Counted from the first letter of the stretch, positions 7,222 to 16,087 are shown. The stretch is 57,193 nucleotides of DNA from an uncultured Caulobacteraceae bacterium (GCA_937967425.1 CALBST010000254.1:1-57193), one strand, 5' to 3'. Numbers and translations: made by a program. Notes: generated by a model from the sequence alone, not told the origin.

Positions 7222-7953
7222 ATGTTCGGACTGCATTATAAGCTCGAAAAGAAAGCGATCGCGCTGGTGCTCGCGATCATCGGCGTCTCCAGCATCGGCG
7301 GCCTCGTCGAGATTGCGCCGCTCTTCACCATCGATCAAACCGTCGAGGAAGCGCCCGACATGCGCGTCCTGACGCCGCTCGAACTCGCGGGCCGCAACAT
7401 CTATATTCGCGAAGGTTGCAATGCCTGTCATTCGCAGATGATCCGCACGCTGCGCGACGAGGTCGAGCGCTACGGGCCGTACTCACGCGCGGCGGAGTCG
7501 CAATACGATCACCCGATGCTTTGGGGCTCCAAACGCACCGGTCCGGACCTCGCGCGCGTCGGCGGAAAATATTCCGACGCTTGGCATGCGGCGCACCTCA
7601 ACAATCCGCGCGATCTCGTGCCGCAATCGGTGATGCCCGCCTACGCATGGCTTGGTCGCACCCAATTGCGGATTGACGATTTGGCGCTTCATTTGCGGCG
7701 GCTCCGTGCGCTCGGCGTGCCGTATTCGCCGGAGATGATTGAGAATGCGGTCGCCGATGCCGCAGGACAGGCCGCGCCCAACACCGATCGCGCCTGGGGC
7801 GTCGCCGAACGTTATGGTGAGGCGACCAATGTCCGTGACTTCGATGGCGCTCCTGGCGCGCCCACAGAGATGGATGCGCTCGTCGCCTATCTACAGATGC
7901 TCGGACGGCAAACCAATATCGCCGAGGCGCCAGCCGCAGAAAGGGGCGAGTGA
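7222..7953 (+). CDS. ccoO: cbb3-type cytochrome c oxidase subunit II (mono-haem)
   Basis: A 243-residue membrane-anchored c-type cytochrome. One N-terminal transmembrane segment (residues about 11-32) precedes the haem site CNACH at 66-70, followed by SQMIRTLRDEVERYGPYSRA, a hallmark of CcoO. Met axial ligation probably comes from the SVMPAYAWL region. It passes electrons to CcoN. The stop overlaps the ccoQ start (TGATG), giving translational coupling. Confidence 0.95.
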   Translation: MFGLHYKLEKKAIALVLAIIGVSSIGGLVEIAPLFTIDQTVEEAPDMRVLTPLELAGRNIYIREGCNACHSQMIRTLRDEVERYGPYSRAAESQYDHPMLWGSKRTGPDLARVGGKYSDAWHAAHLNNPRDLVPQSVMPAYAWLGRTQLRIDDLALHLRRLRALGVPYSPEMIENAVADAAGQAAPNTDRAWGVAERYGEATNVRDFDGAPGAPTEMDALVAYLQMLGRQTNIAEAPAAERGE

Positions 7954-8123
7954 TGGCGATCGAGCATGATCTTCTGGTGTTCGTGTCAAAGACCTTCGGG
8001 CTCTTCTATCTGATCGCGCTCTCGATCGCGGTTGTGATCTACGCCTACTGGCCGCGCAACAAGGCGCGCTTCGACGCCGCCGCACGCACCATCCTCAACC
8101 AGGAGGATCGGCCATGTCCCTAG
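7953..8123 (+). CDS. ccoQ: cbb3 oxidase small subunit CcoQ
   Basis: A 56-residue protein starting MAIEHDLLVFVSKTFGLFYL, with a single transmembrane helix (residues about 14-32) followed by AYWPRNKARFDAAA, the usual CcoQ/FixQ pattern. It stabilises the oxidase complex. The start overlaps the ccoO stop and its own end overlaps the ccoP start by ten bases. Confidence 0.9.
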   Translation: MAIEHDLLVFVSKTFGLFYLIALSIAVVIYAYWPRNKARFDAAARTILNQEDRPCP

Positions 8124-8989
8124 ACGAGCGCGACCCCCATAGCGGCTACAAAACCACTGGCCATGAATGGAACGGCATCAAGGAACTCAACACGCCGGTG
8201 CCGCGACCGGTGTATTTCTTTCTCATCGCGGCGTTCTTGTTCTCGGTCGTCTATTGGGTGCTGATGCCGGCTTGGCCGACAGGCCTCTCTTACACCAAGG
8301 GCCTGCTCGGCATAGATCAACGGACCACCGTCGAGCGCGAGGTGGCGCGAGCCGCCGCCGCGCGCGCGCCGTGGATGGATGCACTCTTGGAGAAACCCTA
8401 CGCGGCGGCGCTTGCTGATCGGGCCTTGATGACGCGTGTGCGCGATACCGGACCTGTGCTCTTCGGCGACAATTGTGCGATGTGTCACGGACAGACGGGC
8501 GGAGGCGCACCCGGCTATCCCAATCTCCGCGACGGCGCTTGGCTTTGGGGCGGCGCGCCGGAGACGATCGAAGAAACGTTGCGCATCGGCGTCAACTCCG
8601 GCCACGCCGACGCACGCCTTTCGCAAATGCCGGCCTTCGGTCGCGATCAGCTGCTGCCGCAAGAGGATGTGCGCGCGGTCGTCGCCTATGTGCGCTCGCT
8701 CTCACAACCCCATGCCGGCGTGCCGGGCGCGACTCTCTCGCGCGGCGCTGAGGTCTTCGCCACCACTTGCGCCTCCTGTCACGGCGCGCGCGGCGAGGGC
8801 ATGCAACAAGTCGGGGCGCCAAGCCTCGTCGATGACGAATGGCTTTATGGCGGTGATCAAGAGGCCGTCTTCCAGTCCGTCTGGCGCGGCCGTCAGGGCC
8901 AGATGCCGACCTGGGAAGGCCGTCTCACGGCGGCCCAGCGGCGCTTGCTGACCTTGTACCTGCTTGATCAGCAGCGGAGCGCGCCATGA
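8114..8989 (+). CDS. ccoP: cbb3-type cytochrome c oxidase subunit III (di-haem)
   Basis: A 291-residue membrane-anchored di-haem cytochrome. An N-terminal transmembrane helix (about 35-55) follows the typical HEWNGIKELNTPVPRP motif. Two haem-binding sites are present, CAMCH (121-125) and CASCH (219-223), each with downstream Met-containing segments (LSQMPAFG, GQMPTWEGRLT). It receives electrons from the bc1 complex and passes them to CcoO. AGGAGG lies upstream. It overlaps the next small gene by four bases (ATGA). Confidence 0.95.
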   Translation: MSLDERDPHSGYKTTGHEWNGIKELNTPVPRPVYFFLIAAFLFSVVYWVLMPAWPTGLSYTKGLLGIDQRTTVEREVARAAAARAPWMDALLEKPYAAALADRALMTRVRDTGPVLFGDNCAMCHGQTGGGAPGYPNLRDGAWLWGGAPETIEETLRIGVNSGHADARLSQMPAFGRDQLLPQEDVRAVVAYVRSLSQPHAGVPGATLSRGAEVFATTCASCHGARGEGMQQVGAPSLVDDEWLYGGDQEAVFQSVWRGRQGQMPTWEGRLTAAQRRLLTLYLLDQQRSAP

Positions 8990-9174
8990 GCGCCAAGACG
9001 GTTCGCGGCAACCATTCTATCATGGTCTGGCTTGCGGTCGCGGCCGGTCTACTGCTGCTCGCGGGGGCCAACGTCCATCTGGCCTATGTCGCGATAACAA
9101 CCCAGCCCGATTGTGTCGCGCACGCGCGCGAAGGGGCGGGGGCGGCAGCGAAATCTGCGTGCCGGTCTAAATGA
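8986..9174 (+). CDS. Small single-helix membrane protein in cbb3 operon
   Basis: A 62-residue protein with one hydrophobic helix (residues about 13-37: VWLAVAAGLLLLAGANVHLA), then a short polar tail with two Cys residues (QPDCVAH and KSACRSK). It overlaps ccoP by four bases and is followed at ten bases by the DUF2189 gene. It occupies the place where ccoG/ccoH often lie but does not resemble either. I do not recognise the family; a role in oxidase assembly is inferred only from position. Confidence 0.65.
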   Translation: MSAKTVRGNHSIMVWLAVAAGLLLLAGANVHLAYVAITTQPDCVAHAREGAGAAAKSACRSK

Positions 9175-9184
9175 GGAGGCGTTG

Positions 9185-9970
9185 ATGTCGTCATTGCCAG
9201 CCGTCGAGCCGCGTCATCCGCCCGCGCATGATTTCAACCGTCATCTGCCGACCTCGGCCGCCTTTGGCTGGCTCGCCGCCGGCTGGCGCGATTTCTGGAT
9301 CAATCCGCTCGCGAGCCTCCTTTATGGCACGCTGGTCGCGGCGATCTCGGCCGGCATCGTCTGGGGGCTTTTCGCGCTGCGCCTCGATTACATCCTCTTT
9401 CCGGCGCTTGCGGGCTTCCTCGTCGTCGGCCCGATCCTCGCGATCGGACTTTACGAGAAAAGCCGTCGCATCGCCGCCGGCGAGAAGGTGCACTTTTTCC
9501 GGATGCTCTTTGTTCGGGCGCAATCAGGCTACCAGGTCATCTTTGCAGGCGTGCTTTTGAGTCTTCTCGCACTCCTCTGGATGCGCGCGGCCGTCATCGT
9601 CTATGCGCTCTTCTTCGGCGTACGCCCGTTTCCCGGCATCGATCATATCGCCGAGATGCTGCTGACGACGCCGATCGGCTGGACGATGCTGTTGGTCGGG
9701 ACCGCCGTCGGCGGACTCTTCGCCGCCTTAGCCTTCGCGATCAGCGTGTTCGCGATCCCCATGCTGCTCGCCGAGCGCACCGACGCCTTGACCGCGATGG
9801 GCCTTTCCATGGCGCGCGTCTGGGGCAATCGGCCCGTGATGATCATGTGGGGCGCGATCGTCTGCGTGCTCTCGGCGCTCAGCGTCGCAACCGGCTTTTT
9901 GGGCCTCATCATCGTGTTCCCGGTGCTCGGTCATGGGGTCTGGCATGCCTATCGCGCCCTCACCGCTTGA
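9185..9970 (+). CDS. DUF2189-type integral membrane protein
   Basis: A 261-residue protein with about six transmembrane helices. RHLPTSAAFGWLAAGWRDFW followed by GFLVVGPILAIGLYEKSRR is the recognisable DUF2189 signature, a family of unknown function often found in cytochrome c oxidase neighbourhoods of alphaproteobacteria. GAGGAGG precedes the ATG at 9185. Its end overlaps the start of ccoI by 26 bases, which ties it to copper delivery for the oxidase by position. The function is unknown. Confidence 0.75.
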   Translation: MSSLPAVEPRHPPAHDFNRHLPTSAAFGWLAAGWRDFWINPLASLLYGTLVAAISAGIVWGLFALRLDYILFPALAGFLVVGPILAIGLYEKSRRIAAGEKVHFFRMLFVRAQSGYQVIFAGVLLSLLALLWMRAAVIVYALFFGVRPFPGIDHIAEMLLTTPIGWTMLLVGTAVGGLFAALAFAISVFAIPMLLAERTDALTAMGLSMARVWGNRPVMIMWGAIVCVLSALSVATGFLGLIIVFPVLGHGVWHAYRALTA

Positions 9971-12119
9971 TCTGAACGCAGCCGAGTTGGGCCTCGCCAG
10001 CGTGGCGACGCGCGGCGGCGAGCGCGAGATCGATCTTGTCGTTCCCGATATCCATTGCGCCGGATGCATCGCCCGCATCGAGCGCGCCCTCAGTAGTCTG
10101 CCGGACGTGACCGAAGCGCGTGTCAATCTCACCTTGAAGCGCGTGCGTGTGCGCTGGCGTGCAGGGTCGCCGCCGCCCGTCATGGAGACGCTCGCGGGCT
10201 TGGGGTTTAACGCGCATGCACCGGCAGCCGACCTCAGCGCCGACGACCCGGCGCGCGGCGAACTCCTGCGCGCGCTCGCGGTCGCGGGCTTTGGCGCCAT
10301 GAACATCATGCTGCTCTCGGTTTCCGTATGGTCGGGCGCGGATGCGGGGACACGTCAGCTCTTCCATTGGCTCTCGGCGCTGATTGCATTGCCAACGCTC
10401 GCCTATTCGGGGCGTGTGTTTTTCCACTCGGCCTGGCGCGTACTGCGACGCGGCCAGACCAATATGGACGTGCCGATCTCGGTCGGCGTTCTCACCGCCT
10501 TCGCGCTCAGCCTCTACGAAACGCTCACCCACGGCCCGCACGCTTATTTTGATGCCGCTGTGACGCTGCTGTTCTTTTTACTTATCGGGCGCACGCTGGA
10601 TCATCTGATGCGCACGCGCGCACGGAGCGCGGTATTGGGACTCGCGCGCCTCGCGGCGCGCGGCGCAACAATCGTCACGGACGGCGCGCGCGTCTATCGC
10701 CCGATCGAGCAGATCGAGCCTGGCATGGTGCTGCTGATCGCAGCCGGTGAGCGCGTACCCGTCAACGCCCGCGTGCTTTCCGGCGCCTCCGACGCCGACA
10801 TCTCGCTCCTCACCGGCGAAAGCGCGCCGGTGACGCTGAAGCCCGGCGACGCTCTCTTTGCGGGTACGCTCAATCTCACCGGACCTTTGACGGTCGAGGC
10901 GACCGCCGCCGTCAGAGATTCCTTCCTTGCCGAAATGATGCGCATGATGGAGGCGGCCGAATCCGGACGCTCGGTCTATCGCCGCATCGCTGATCGCGCC
11001 GCGCGTCTCTATGCACCGGTCGTACACCTCGCCGCCCTCGCAACGCTCATCGGCTGGTGGAGCGCAAACGGTGACTTCCATCATGCCGTGACAGTCGCGG
11101 TCGCCGTCCTCATCATCACCTGTCCCTGCGCGCTCGGTCTCGCCGTGCCGATGGTGCATGTGGCCGCCGCGCGCCGGCTGTTCTCGAACGGCGTCATGGT
11201 CAAGGACGGCGCTGCGCTTGAGCGCCTCGCCGAGATCGACGCGGTCATCTTCGACAAGACCGGGACGCTGACGCTGGACTCGCTAGCGGTCATTGCCTGT
11301 GAAGCCTGTACGACCGAGGCGCGAGGCCTCGCGTCCGCGCTCGCGGCGCATTCACGCCATCCCTATGCGTGCGCCATTGCGCGTCATGTGCCGCCCGCCG
11401 CCGTGCATTTTAATGCGCTGCGTGAAGAAGCGGGCGCCGGCGTCGAGGGGCGCCTTGATGGGGCGACCTATCGGCTTGGCCGACGCCTATGGGCGTGTGG
11501 CGATGCCGATACGGCAGACGAGGGCGGCGTGGTCTTTGCGCGGAACGGCGTTGTGCTGGCGCGCTATCTATTCACGGCGACACTGCGCCCAGAAGCGGCC
11601 GCTGCGATCGCGGCGTTGAAACGCGCGGGCCTCGGCGTCGAGATGTTGTCCGGCGACCACGCGGCGGTCGTGACTTCGCTTGGGACTTCACTGGACATTC
11701 CATCGCAAGCGCGCGTGACGCCAGCCGGAAAGGCGGCCTATGTCGCGCGCGGCAATGGCGTGGGCGCCAAGGCGCTGATGGTGGGCGACGGGCTCAATGA
11801 CGGCCCGGCGCTCCTCGCGGCCCATGTATCTATGGCGCCCGCGAGCGCCGCTGATGTTGGGCGCAATGCAGCCGACTTCGTGTTCCTCCGCCCAAGTCTC
11901 ATGGCCGTGCCCGACACAATTCGTATCGCGCGGCACGCTGCGGTGCTGGTGCGGCAGAACATGGCTCTTGCGGTGATCTACAACATTATCGCAGTGCCGA
12001 TTGCGGTGGCGGGCTATGTGACGCCGCTCATCGCCGCGATCGCTATGTCGGGTTCATCTATTCTCGTTGTCGCGAACGCTCTCCGCCTTGGCGCTGGCGT
12101 CCCAGCGCGTGCGCTATGA
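9945..12119 (+). CDS. ccoI: Copper-transporting P1B-type ATPase for cbb3 assembly
   Basis: A 724-residue heavy-metal P-type ATPase. Order: N-terminal heavy-metal domain with CAGC (VPDIHCAGCIARIE), transmembrane helices, actuator loop with TGES, membrane metal site CPC in ITCPCALGLAVPM, phosphorylation motif DKTGTLT, an HP-type nucleotide-binding region (AAHSRHPYA) and hinge GDGLNDGPAL. CcoI/FixI exports Cu(I) needed for the CuB centre. The context (ccoNOQP upstream, ccoS overlapping downstream) separates it from detoxifying CopA. Confidence 0.93.
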   Translation: MPIAPSPLDLNAAELGLASVATRGGEREIDLVVPDIHCAGCIARIERALSSLPDVTEARVNLTLKRVRVRWRAGSPPPVMETLAGLGFNAHAPAADLSADDPARGELLRALAVAGFGAMNIMLLSVSVWSGADAGTRQLFHWLSALIALPTLAYSGRVFFHSAWRVLRRGQTNMDVPISVGVLTAFALSLYETLTHGPHAYFDAAVTLLFFLLIGRTLDHLMRTRARSAVLGLARLAARGATIVTDGARVYRPIEQIEPGMVLLIAAGERVPVNARVLSGASDADISLLTGESAPVTLKPGDALFAGTLNLTGPLTVEATAAVRDSFLAEMMRMMEAAESGRSVYRRIADRAARLYAPVVHLAALATLIGWWSANGDFHHAVTVAVAVLIITCPCALGLAVPMVHVAAARRLFSNGVMVKDGAALERLAEIDAVIFDKTGTLTLDSLAVIACEACTTEARGLASALAAHSRHPYACAIARHVPPAAVHFNALREEAGAGVEGRLDGATYRLGRRLWACGDADTADEGGVVFARNGVVLARYLFTATLRPEAAAAIAALKRAGLGVEMLSGDHAAVVTSLGTSLDIPSQARVTPAGKAAYVARGNGVGAKALMVGDGLNDGPALLAAHVSMAPASAADVGRNAADFVFLRPSLMAVPDTIRIARHAAVLVRQNMALAVIYNIIAVPIAVAGYVTPLIAAIAMSGSSILVVANALRLGAGVPARAL

Positions 12120-12325
12120 CCGACTTCTTCTTCCTGATCCCGATTGCGCTGCTCATGGGACTTGCCGGCCTCGGGGCGTTTCTCTGGGCGCTCAAGAGCG
12201 GCCAATACGAGGACCTCGATGGCGCCGCCGTGCGGATTCTGATCGAGGAAGAGACACCAAGCCAGACCGCTGGAAAACTGGAACGGCCAGAACGTCGAAG
12301 TCGGGCCGACAGGCAGACGGGATGA
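12116..12325 (+). CDS. ccoS: cbb3 oxidase maturation protein CcoS
   Basis: A 69-residue protein with one N-terminal helix and the typical [24 protein letters not shown] pattern of CcoS/FixS, needed for cofactor insertion into the oxidase. The tail after about residue 48 is polar and not conserved. It overlaps ccoI by four bases (ATGA) and ends the oxidase operon. Confidence 0.9.
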   Translation: MTDFFFLIPIALLMGLAGLGAFLWALKSGQYEDLDGAAVRILIEEETPSQTAGKLERPERRSRADRQTG

Positions 12326-12326
12326 G

Positions 12327-12419
12327 ATGGATATGCGCCCCGATCGCTGGGATGTGCTCGGCGTCGGCATCTGCGTCCTGGGCACTGCAATTGTCCTGCT
12401 CGAACCGCGCGGCGCCTAG
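12327..12419 (+). pseudogene. ynfA: 3' remnant of a ynfA (UPF0060) gene
   Basis: A 30-codon frame reads [20 protein letters not shown] and ends LLEPRGA. This closely resembles the last transmembrane helix and C-terminus of YnfA/UPF0060 small membrane proteins. The first three quarters of the gene are absent. It sits between ccoS and the internal att-like site, so it marks an old recombination or deletion edge. It could be expressed as a mini-peptide, but nothing supports function. Bases 12420-12541 hold nothing I can assign. Confidence 0.6.
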
Positions 12420-12541
12420 ATTCTCAGGTCGCCAGGTTAACGATCAGAGCGCATTGCGATGCGGGTCGGGCAACGCATGCGTTCGTGCAGGCAGCGGCCA
12501 TTGTCGTCAGCGTGCTTGGACACCGCCGCGCACGATGGCAG

Positions 12542-12586
12542 GTGCGCAACTCAGTCTCCCCAATCATGGATTGCACGGAGAGTTGA
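12542..12586 (+). pseudogene. Third dusA-like 5' fragment and internal att-like core
   Basis: A GTG-started 14-codon frame contains VSPIMDCTES then TGA, the DusA N-terminal motif (compare IAPMMDWT). The core 12557-12576 aligns with the att core at 78-97, matching at about 14 of 20 bases including ATGGATTG. Downstream at 12611-12620 is GCGGTCACAA, a decamer that also occurs at 56931-56940 near the integrase end. I read this as the junction between region 1 and the integrase-bearing element: the left end of that element and the former right end of region 1. Confidence 0.7.
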
Positions 12587-12612
12587 GGCTTTTCGCGGGT
12601 TTGCAGGCTCGC

Positions 12613-12629
12613 GGTCACAACACAGTCAC
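12613..12629. promoter_or_regulatory. Arm-type integrase-binding repeats, left end
   Basis: GGTCAC (12613-12618) and AGTCAC (12624-12629) lie about 40 bases inside the internal att core. GGTCAC also lies inside the outer left att (134-139) and three times inside the right att. Short direct repeats beside the core are typical arm sites of tyrosine integrases. The assignment is inference from position and recurrence. Confidence 0.45.
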
Positions 12630-12686
12630 GAAATGACGAGTTTCCCCTAGATGGCATAGCATTCCGCCAATCGAAGGAGGCTCACC

Positions 12687-13085
12687 ATGAGAGGACTTGG
12701 CGCATTCCAAATGGCGCAGATGAAGCACAAGGACGCGCGTGTTCTTGAGTTCTATCGACATGTGCGATCCGCAATCGATGTGCTGGAGCTGATCGCGCTG
12801 GAGCCGTATCAACCGCCGGAGAAGCCTGCGCCCGAACCAGCAGCAGTCCCGTTGCCCCAGCCTGAGCCGCCGAAGGTGCCGGCCGATAAGATCACCTTCA
12901 CGCTGAAGGAGGCGTCCGAGGCGTTAGGCGTCGGGAAATCGACCCTGTACAAGGCCCTCGCGGACGGTACCCTGTCGGCCATCAAGCTCGGCAATCGCAC
13001 GCTCATTCCCGCAGACGCCTTGCGCGCCTGGCTGGCCTCAATGCCAACGCGACTTGGTCCAAAACCCGGACTGAAGCGCGGCTGA
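12687..13085 (+). CDS. Helix-turn-helix (excisionase-type) DNA-binding protein
   Basis: A 132-residue protein. The C-terminal half holds a MerR/excisionase-type helix-turn-helix: TFTLKEASEALGVGKSTLYKALADG followed by KLGNRTLIPADALRAWL (HTH_17 pattern). A proline-rich linker (residues about 47-68) separates it from an N-terminal helical segment. AAGGAGG lies before the ATG. It is the first gene inside the internal att site, where an excision directionality factor could be expected, but a general regulator is equally possible. Confidence 0.7.
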   Translation: MRGLGAFQMAQMKHKDARVLEFYRHVRSAIDVLELIALEPYQPPEKPAPEPAAVPLPQPEPPKVPADKITFTLKEASEALGVGKSTLYKALADGTLSAIKLGNRTLIPADALRAWLASMPTRLGPKPGLKRG

Positions 13086-13127
13086 AATCCTCGCCCCCAA
13101 GAGCCGGACCGGCGCTATGATGGCGGC

Positions 13128-13754
13128 ATGGATGAAAACGACATCGCCGACTTTGTGAGCTGGGCAAAAGAAGCCGAAGAACGCGGGCCAAATCCGGACT
13201 TCGTGACGATCACGTGCGAGCGGCTCGTGGTGGCCCAGCTTGAGCGATGCGCCGAGCATCTCGAAGGCATTGATCCCGACGGCTACCACCTGCTGGATGC
13301 GATCCGTTCGTTGCACCTCGCCATGGTCGCGGCGATGACGGCTGCGCTAAACGGATCGGCTGGCATTGGCGCCATGCCTGGGAAGGCTAGGTCAAAGGCG
13401 ATCCAAGCCTTGAACAAAGGGGAGTTCGCAACCGGCGAGCGCGTCATGTCCTATGCCGAGTTGTTAGAAGCGATCCAGACGGAGGGCGCGATCGAGTGGG
13501 GACCGGCCATCGTTCTGACGTCAGATGAACGCGCGGACTGCGTCACGCTCAATGCGCGCCGCGAGCGCATCGATCATCCCAAGCCGAGTTCGTTCATCGA
13601 GGCGCGGGACGAGTTGCGGCGGCTATGCCGCGTGGTCTCGGCGATCGTGCCCCGAATTGCAGCGAGCGTCAGCCATCACTTCGAGGAGGCAGATCGCGCG
13701 CGTGTGGCCGGGGCGGTCGAACGGATTGCGGCGGCGGCGACGAACGAAGGTTAG
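13128..13754 (+). CDS. Hypothetical protein
   Basis: A 208-residue, mostly helical, acidic protein with no motif I recognise. There is no signal peptide. The middle contains a small hydrophobic helix (LHLAMVAAMTAALNGSAGI). It is 42 bases downstream of the helix-turn-helix gene and overlaps the end of the convergent protease gene by four bases. Confidence 0.55.
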   Translation: MDENDIADFVSWAKEAEERGPNPDFVTITCERLVVAQLERCAEHLEGIDPDGYHLLDAIRSLHLAMVAAMTAALNGSAGIGAMPGKARSKAIQALNKGEFATGERVMSYAELLEAIQTEGAIEWGPAIVLTSDERADCVTLNARRERIDHPKPSSFIEARDELRRLCRVVSAIVPRIAASVSHHFEEADRARVAGAVERIAAAATNEG

Positions 13755-14572
13755 CGTAATCGAGCGAGTGATCCGTCCGGCTGTATATACTCCGCGCGAT
13801 GACAGACAACGCTCTCGAAGAGGACAGCCTCCGCCGGTCGCTCTTCGGGGGCTTGTGAGATCACGCCGCCGAGGCGCCAGCGCCATTCACCTTGCTGAAA
13901 ATCGGGAACGAGCAACGGGCCGCCGCTGATTCCACCCAATCCGTAGCCGACAGGCGGCAGGCCATGGCCGTGGGCATCGATCCAAAACTGGCGATTGAAG
14001 CGGCATGAAATCTGGTGATCGGTGATCGACGTTACTGGCGTCATCGCAGAGTAGATGCCGAAGTTGATCTCATCGATTGCCTCAATGAGCCGCTCCTTAC
14101 CGGGATAGCCCACAAACATCACACTCTCGCCGTCGCGCGGCGGTGCAGGCCAATCGGCGTGGAGTGCACGAACGGGTTGCTTTCCGATCCTCTCGACCGC
14201 GCCCTCTGGCAAGGCGAATGTTGCGATGTCGGACTCTTCCGGATTGCCGCAAGCGATCAGGTGGGCGCTGAGATCATATACGCGGGTGTTTGCCACCTGA
14301 CAGTACAGCGCGCCGAAGCGTTCCAAGTCGCGGAGATAGCCGCGATACACGTGTGCGGCAGTGACGAGCATAGGGCCATTACCGCGATCCAAGATGAAGC
14401 ATGATCCCTGATCGATGACTTCCGTCGGTTCGTCGGTCTCGCGTGTCCAAAATATCCAGGCGACGTGCGCGGCGGCGCTCGTATGAAAGGACTGCCCGAA
14501 CGGGCCGTCGAGAGCCGCCTTGCGCTCCTCCAGGCTCATCCGGTTCAGATCATCGGGTGAATAGACTGTCAT
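13751..14572 (-). CDS. Trypsin-like serine protease, probably cytoplasmic
   Basis: A 273-residue protein with the chymotrypsin-fold triad in order: His in MLVTAAHVYRGYL, Asp in ESDIATFALPE, and Ser in GLGGISGGPLLVP. No signal peptide is seen. The start at 14572 is chosen because the longer frame would overlap the small upstream gene on the same strand, which ends 13 bases before. The two probably form an operon. Stand-alone trypsin-like proteases on mobile elements can take part in defence or regulation, but nothing here shows the target. Confidence 0.75.
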   Translation of the reverse strand: MTVYSPDDLNRMSLEERKAALDGPFGQSFHTSAAAHVAWIFWTRETDEPTEVIDQGSCFILDRGNGPMLVTAAHVYRGYLRDLERFGALYCQVANTRVYDLSAHLIACGNPEESDIATFALPEGAVERIGKQPVRALHADWPAPPRDGESVMFVGYPGKERLIEAIDEINFGIYSAMTPVTSITDHQISCRFNRQFWIDAHGHGLPPVGYGLGGISGGPLLVPDFQQGEWRWRLGGVISQAPEERPAEAVLFESVVCHRAEYIQPDGSLARLR

Positions 14573-14585
14573 GCTCGGGCCATGC

Positions 14586-14765
14586 CTACGGTTCACGTCC
14601 AGGTTCGAGCAGCACGATGCGGCCGTCAAACGGCGCGGCATCGAGCACGACGGTTAAGCCCGCGCCGCTCTCATGTGGGAAAGCCGCGCCGATCCGCGTC
14701 CTGGCGCTCTTGCCGCCGGATAAGCGCTTAACCGTGTAGGCGATGAGGACGGGGTAGTTAGCCAT
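14586..14765 (-). CDS. Small conserved element protein, paralogue of the 35265-35462 gene
   Basis: A 59-residue protein beginning MANYPVLIAYTVKRLSGGKS, with TRIGAAFPHESGAGLTVVLD and GRIVLLEPG. The same pattern (YxxV...TRIGAAW...G..VILDALPTSGRVVL) appears in the protein encoded at 35265-35462, so they are paralogues. Such short proteins recur on alphaproteobacterial conjugative elements; their function is unknown. It is divergent from the HNH gene and upstream of the protease. Confidence 0.65.
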   Translation of the reverse strand: MANYPVLIAYTVKRLSGGKSARTRIGAAFPHESGAGLTVVLDAAPFDGRIVLLEPGREP

Positions 14766-14971
14766 GCCGACGATCTTGCCCGAGATCGGCGGATTCGGAA
14801 TCCTCGCGCGTGAACGATCTTGACGAAATCGCGGGTCGCTCCCAGACTTTGGACGTGCATGTGAGCATAAGGCAGCGCCTGGCACCTCGAACCTGCTGCT
14901 ACAGATAACCCAGCGCCGGCATGAGGCCGGTCGAGCTGACGAAATCCACGGAAACAGACGGAGGCCGTGCC

Positions 14972-16078
14972 ATGCACGACACCAACATGTTTCTGCGGAT
15001 GCCAGCATCGGGTTCAGCTGCTGAGCAACCGCAGAATGACGAGCTGCTCCATCGCTTCGATGAGGAGCGTGAGGTCAAGTTCAAGGAAGAAACCTATCTT
15101 GTTCGCGACAACGGCGCGGTATGGCGGCGCTCACGCGTTGGCGCACGTCGCAGGAAGTTCGACGAGGTATGGACGTTCGGCGTGCTCAATAGGAGCAGTG
15201 GCTATCTCGTGATCAGCGATCATGTGGTGCACCGCGTCGTAGCCGCTGCTTACCATGGCGAGCCACCGTCAACAGGTCATGTCGTCGATCACATCGATAC
15301 GAACCGGCACAACAATCGCGCTGAGAATCTGCGCTGGGTCACGCGTCTCGAAAATATCCTGCTCAATCCCGTCACCCGAGCGCGCATTGAGTTCGCCTAT
15401 GGATCGCTTGAAGCCTTCTTCGAAAATGCCGGTGTGCATGCCGTCGCCAACTGGGACTGGATGCGGACTGTCACCAAGGAGGAAGCGGCGCAGAGCCTCG
15501 CGCGTCTGCGGAAATGGGCCGAAGAGGGAAGGGCGCCGACTGGCGGAGCGCTCGGCGATTGGGTTTTTGCGCCACGTAGGGCTGAGCCGAAGTCGGTTGA
15601 AACCAAGCTCCGTCCGCCCAGCGCGACCGGAGCTGCAGGTAGGCGCTTGGATAGCCCTCAGCAAAGCAGGGACGAGGTGCAACCGACCGACACGCCGTCG
15701 CTGACGGCAGGTGCTTTCCAACGCAACTGGAGGACGCCGACCGAATTCCCGCTGTGTCCGGAGACGATCGATGCTGGCACGCTCGACAGCTATTTGACGA
15801 AGCTGCAGCCGGGCGTCGTCTTCGCGCGTAATCGCTACGGCGAGAGCTGTGTGGTGGAGGCTGCGAAGACATTAGATGGCGCGCTGTCGGTCGTTTGTGC
15901 CACTGCATCTGGCGTCAAGGAATGGAGCGTCGCCAAGGTGTACTTGGAGGACGGTCGGACGATTCATGAGTCTGGTGGCACGTTCTTCACGCGTGAAGGC
16001 GCGACGAAGCAGCACTTGCGGGCAAGCGGCGTCGCGTTCGACGAAGCGCTTTACGAGTCCATTGATGACTATGCCTGA
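14972..16078 (+). CDS. HNH endonuclease (homing-type fold)
   Basis: A 368-residue protein. Residues about 35-135 form an HNH domain of the phage/intron homing type: a strand-rich NUMOD-like lead-in (RSSGYLVISDHVVHRVVAAAY) and the metal finger VVDHIDTNRHNNRAENLRWVT with the catalytic His and the two Asn/His ligands. The C-terminal region of about 100 residues (SYLTKLQPGVVFARNRYGE onward) is unknown and may bind a target. GGAGG lies seven bases before ATG 14972. It sits at the left end of the defence-type block; a restriction or homing role is inferred. Confidence 0.75.
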   Translation: MHDTNMFLRMPASGSAAEQPQNDELLHRFDEEREVKFKEETYLVRDNGAVWRRSRVGARRRKFDEVWTFGVLNRSSGYLVISDHVVHRVVAAAYHGEPPSTGHVVDHIDTNRHNNRAENLRWVTRLENILLNPVTRARIEFAYGSLEAFFENAGVHAVANWDWMRTVTKEEAAQSLARLRKWAEEGRAPTGGALGDWVFAPRRAEPKSVETKLRPPSATGAAGRRLDSPQQSRDEVQPTDTPSLTAGAFQRNWRTPTEFPLCPETIDAGTLDSYLTKLQPGVVFARNRYGESCVVEAAKTLDGALSVVCATASGVKEWSVAKVYLEDGRTIHESGGTFFTREGATKQHLRASGVAFDEALYESIDDYA

Positions 16079-16087
16079 GCAGGAGCG

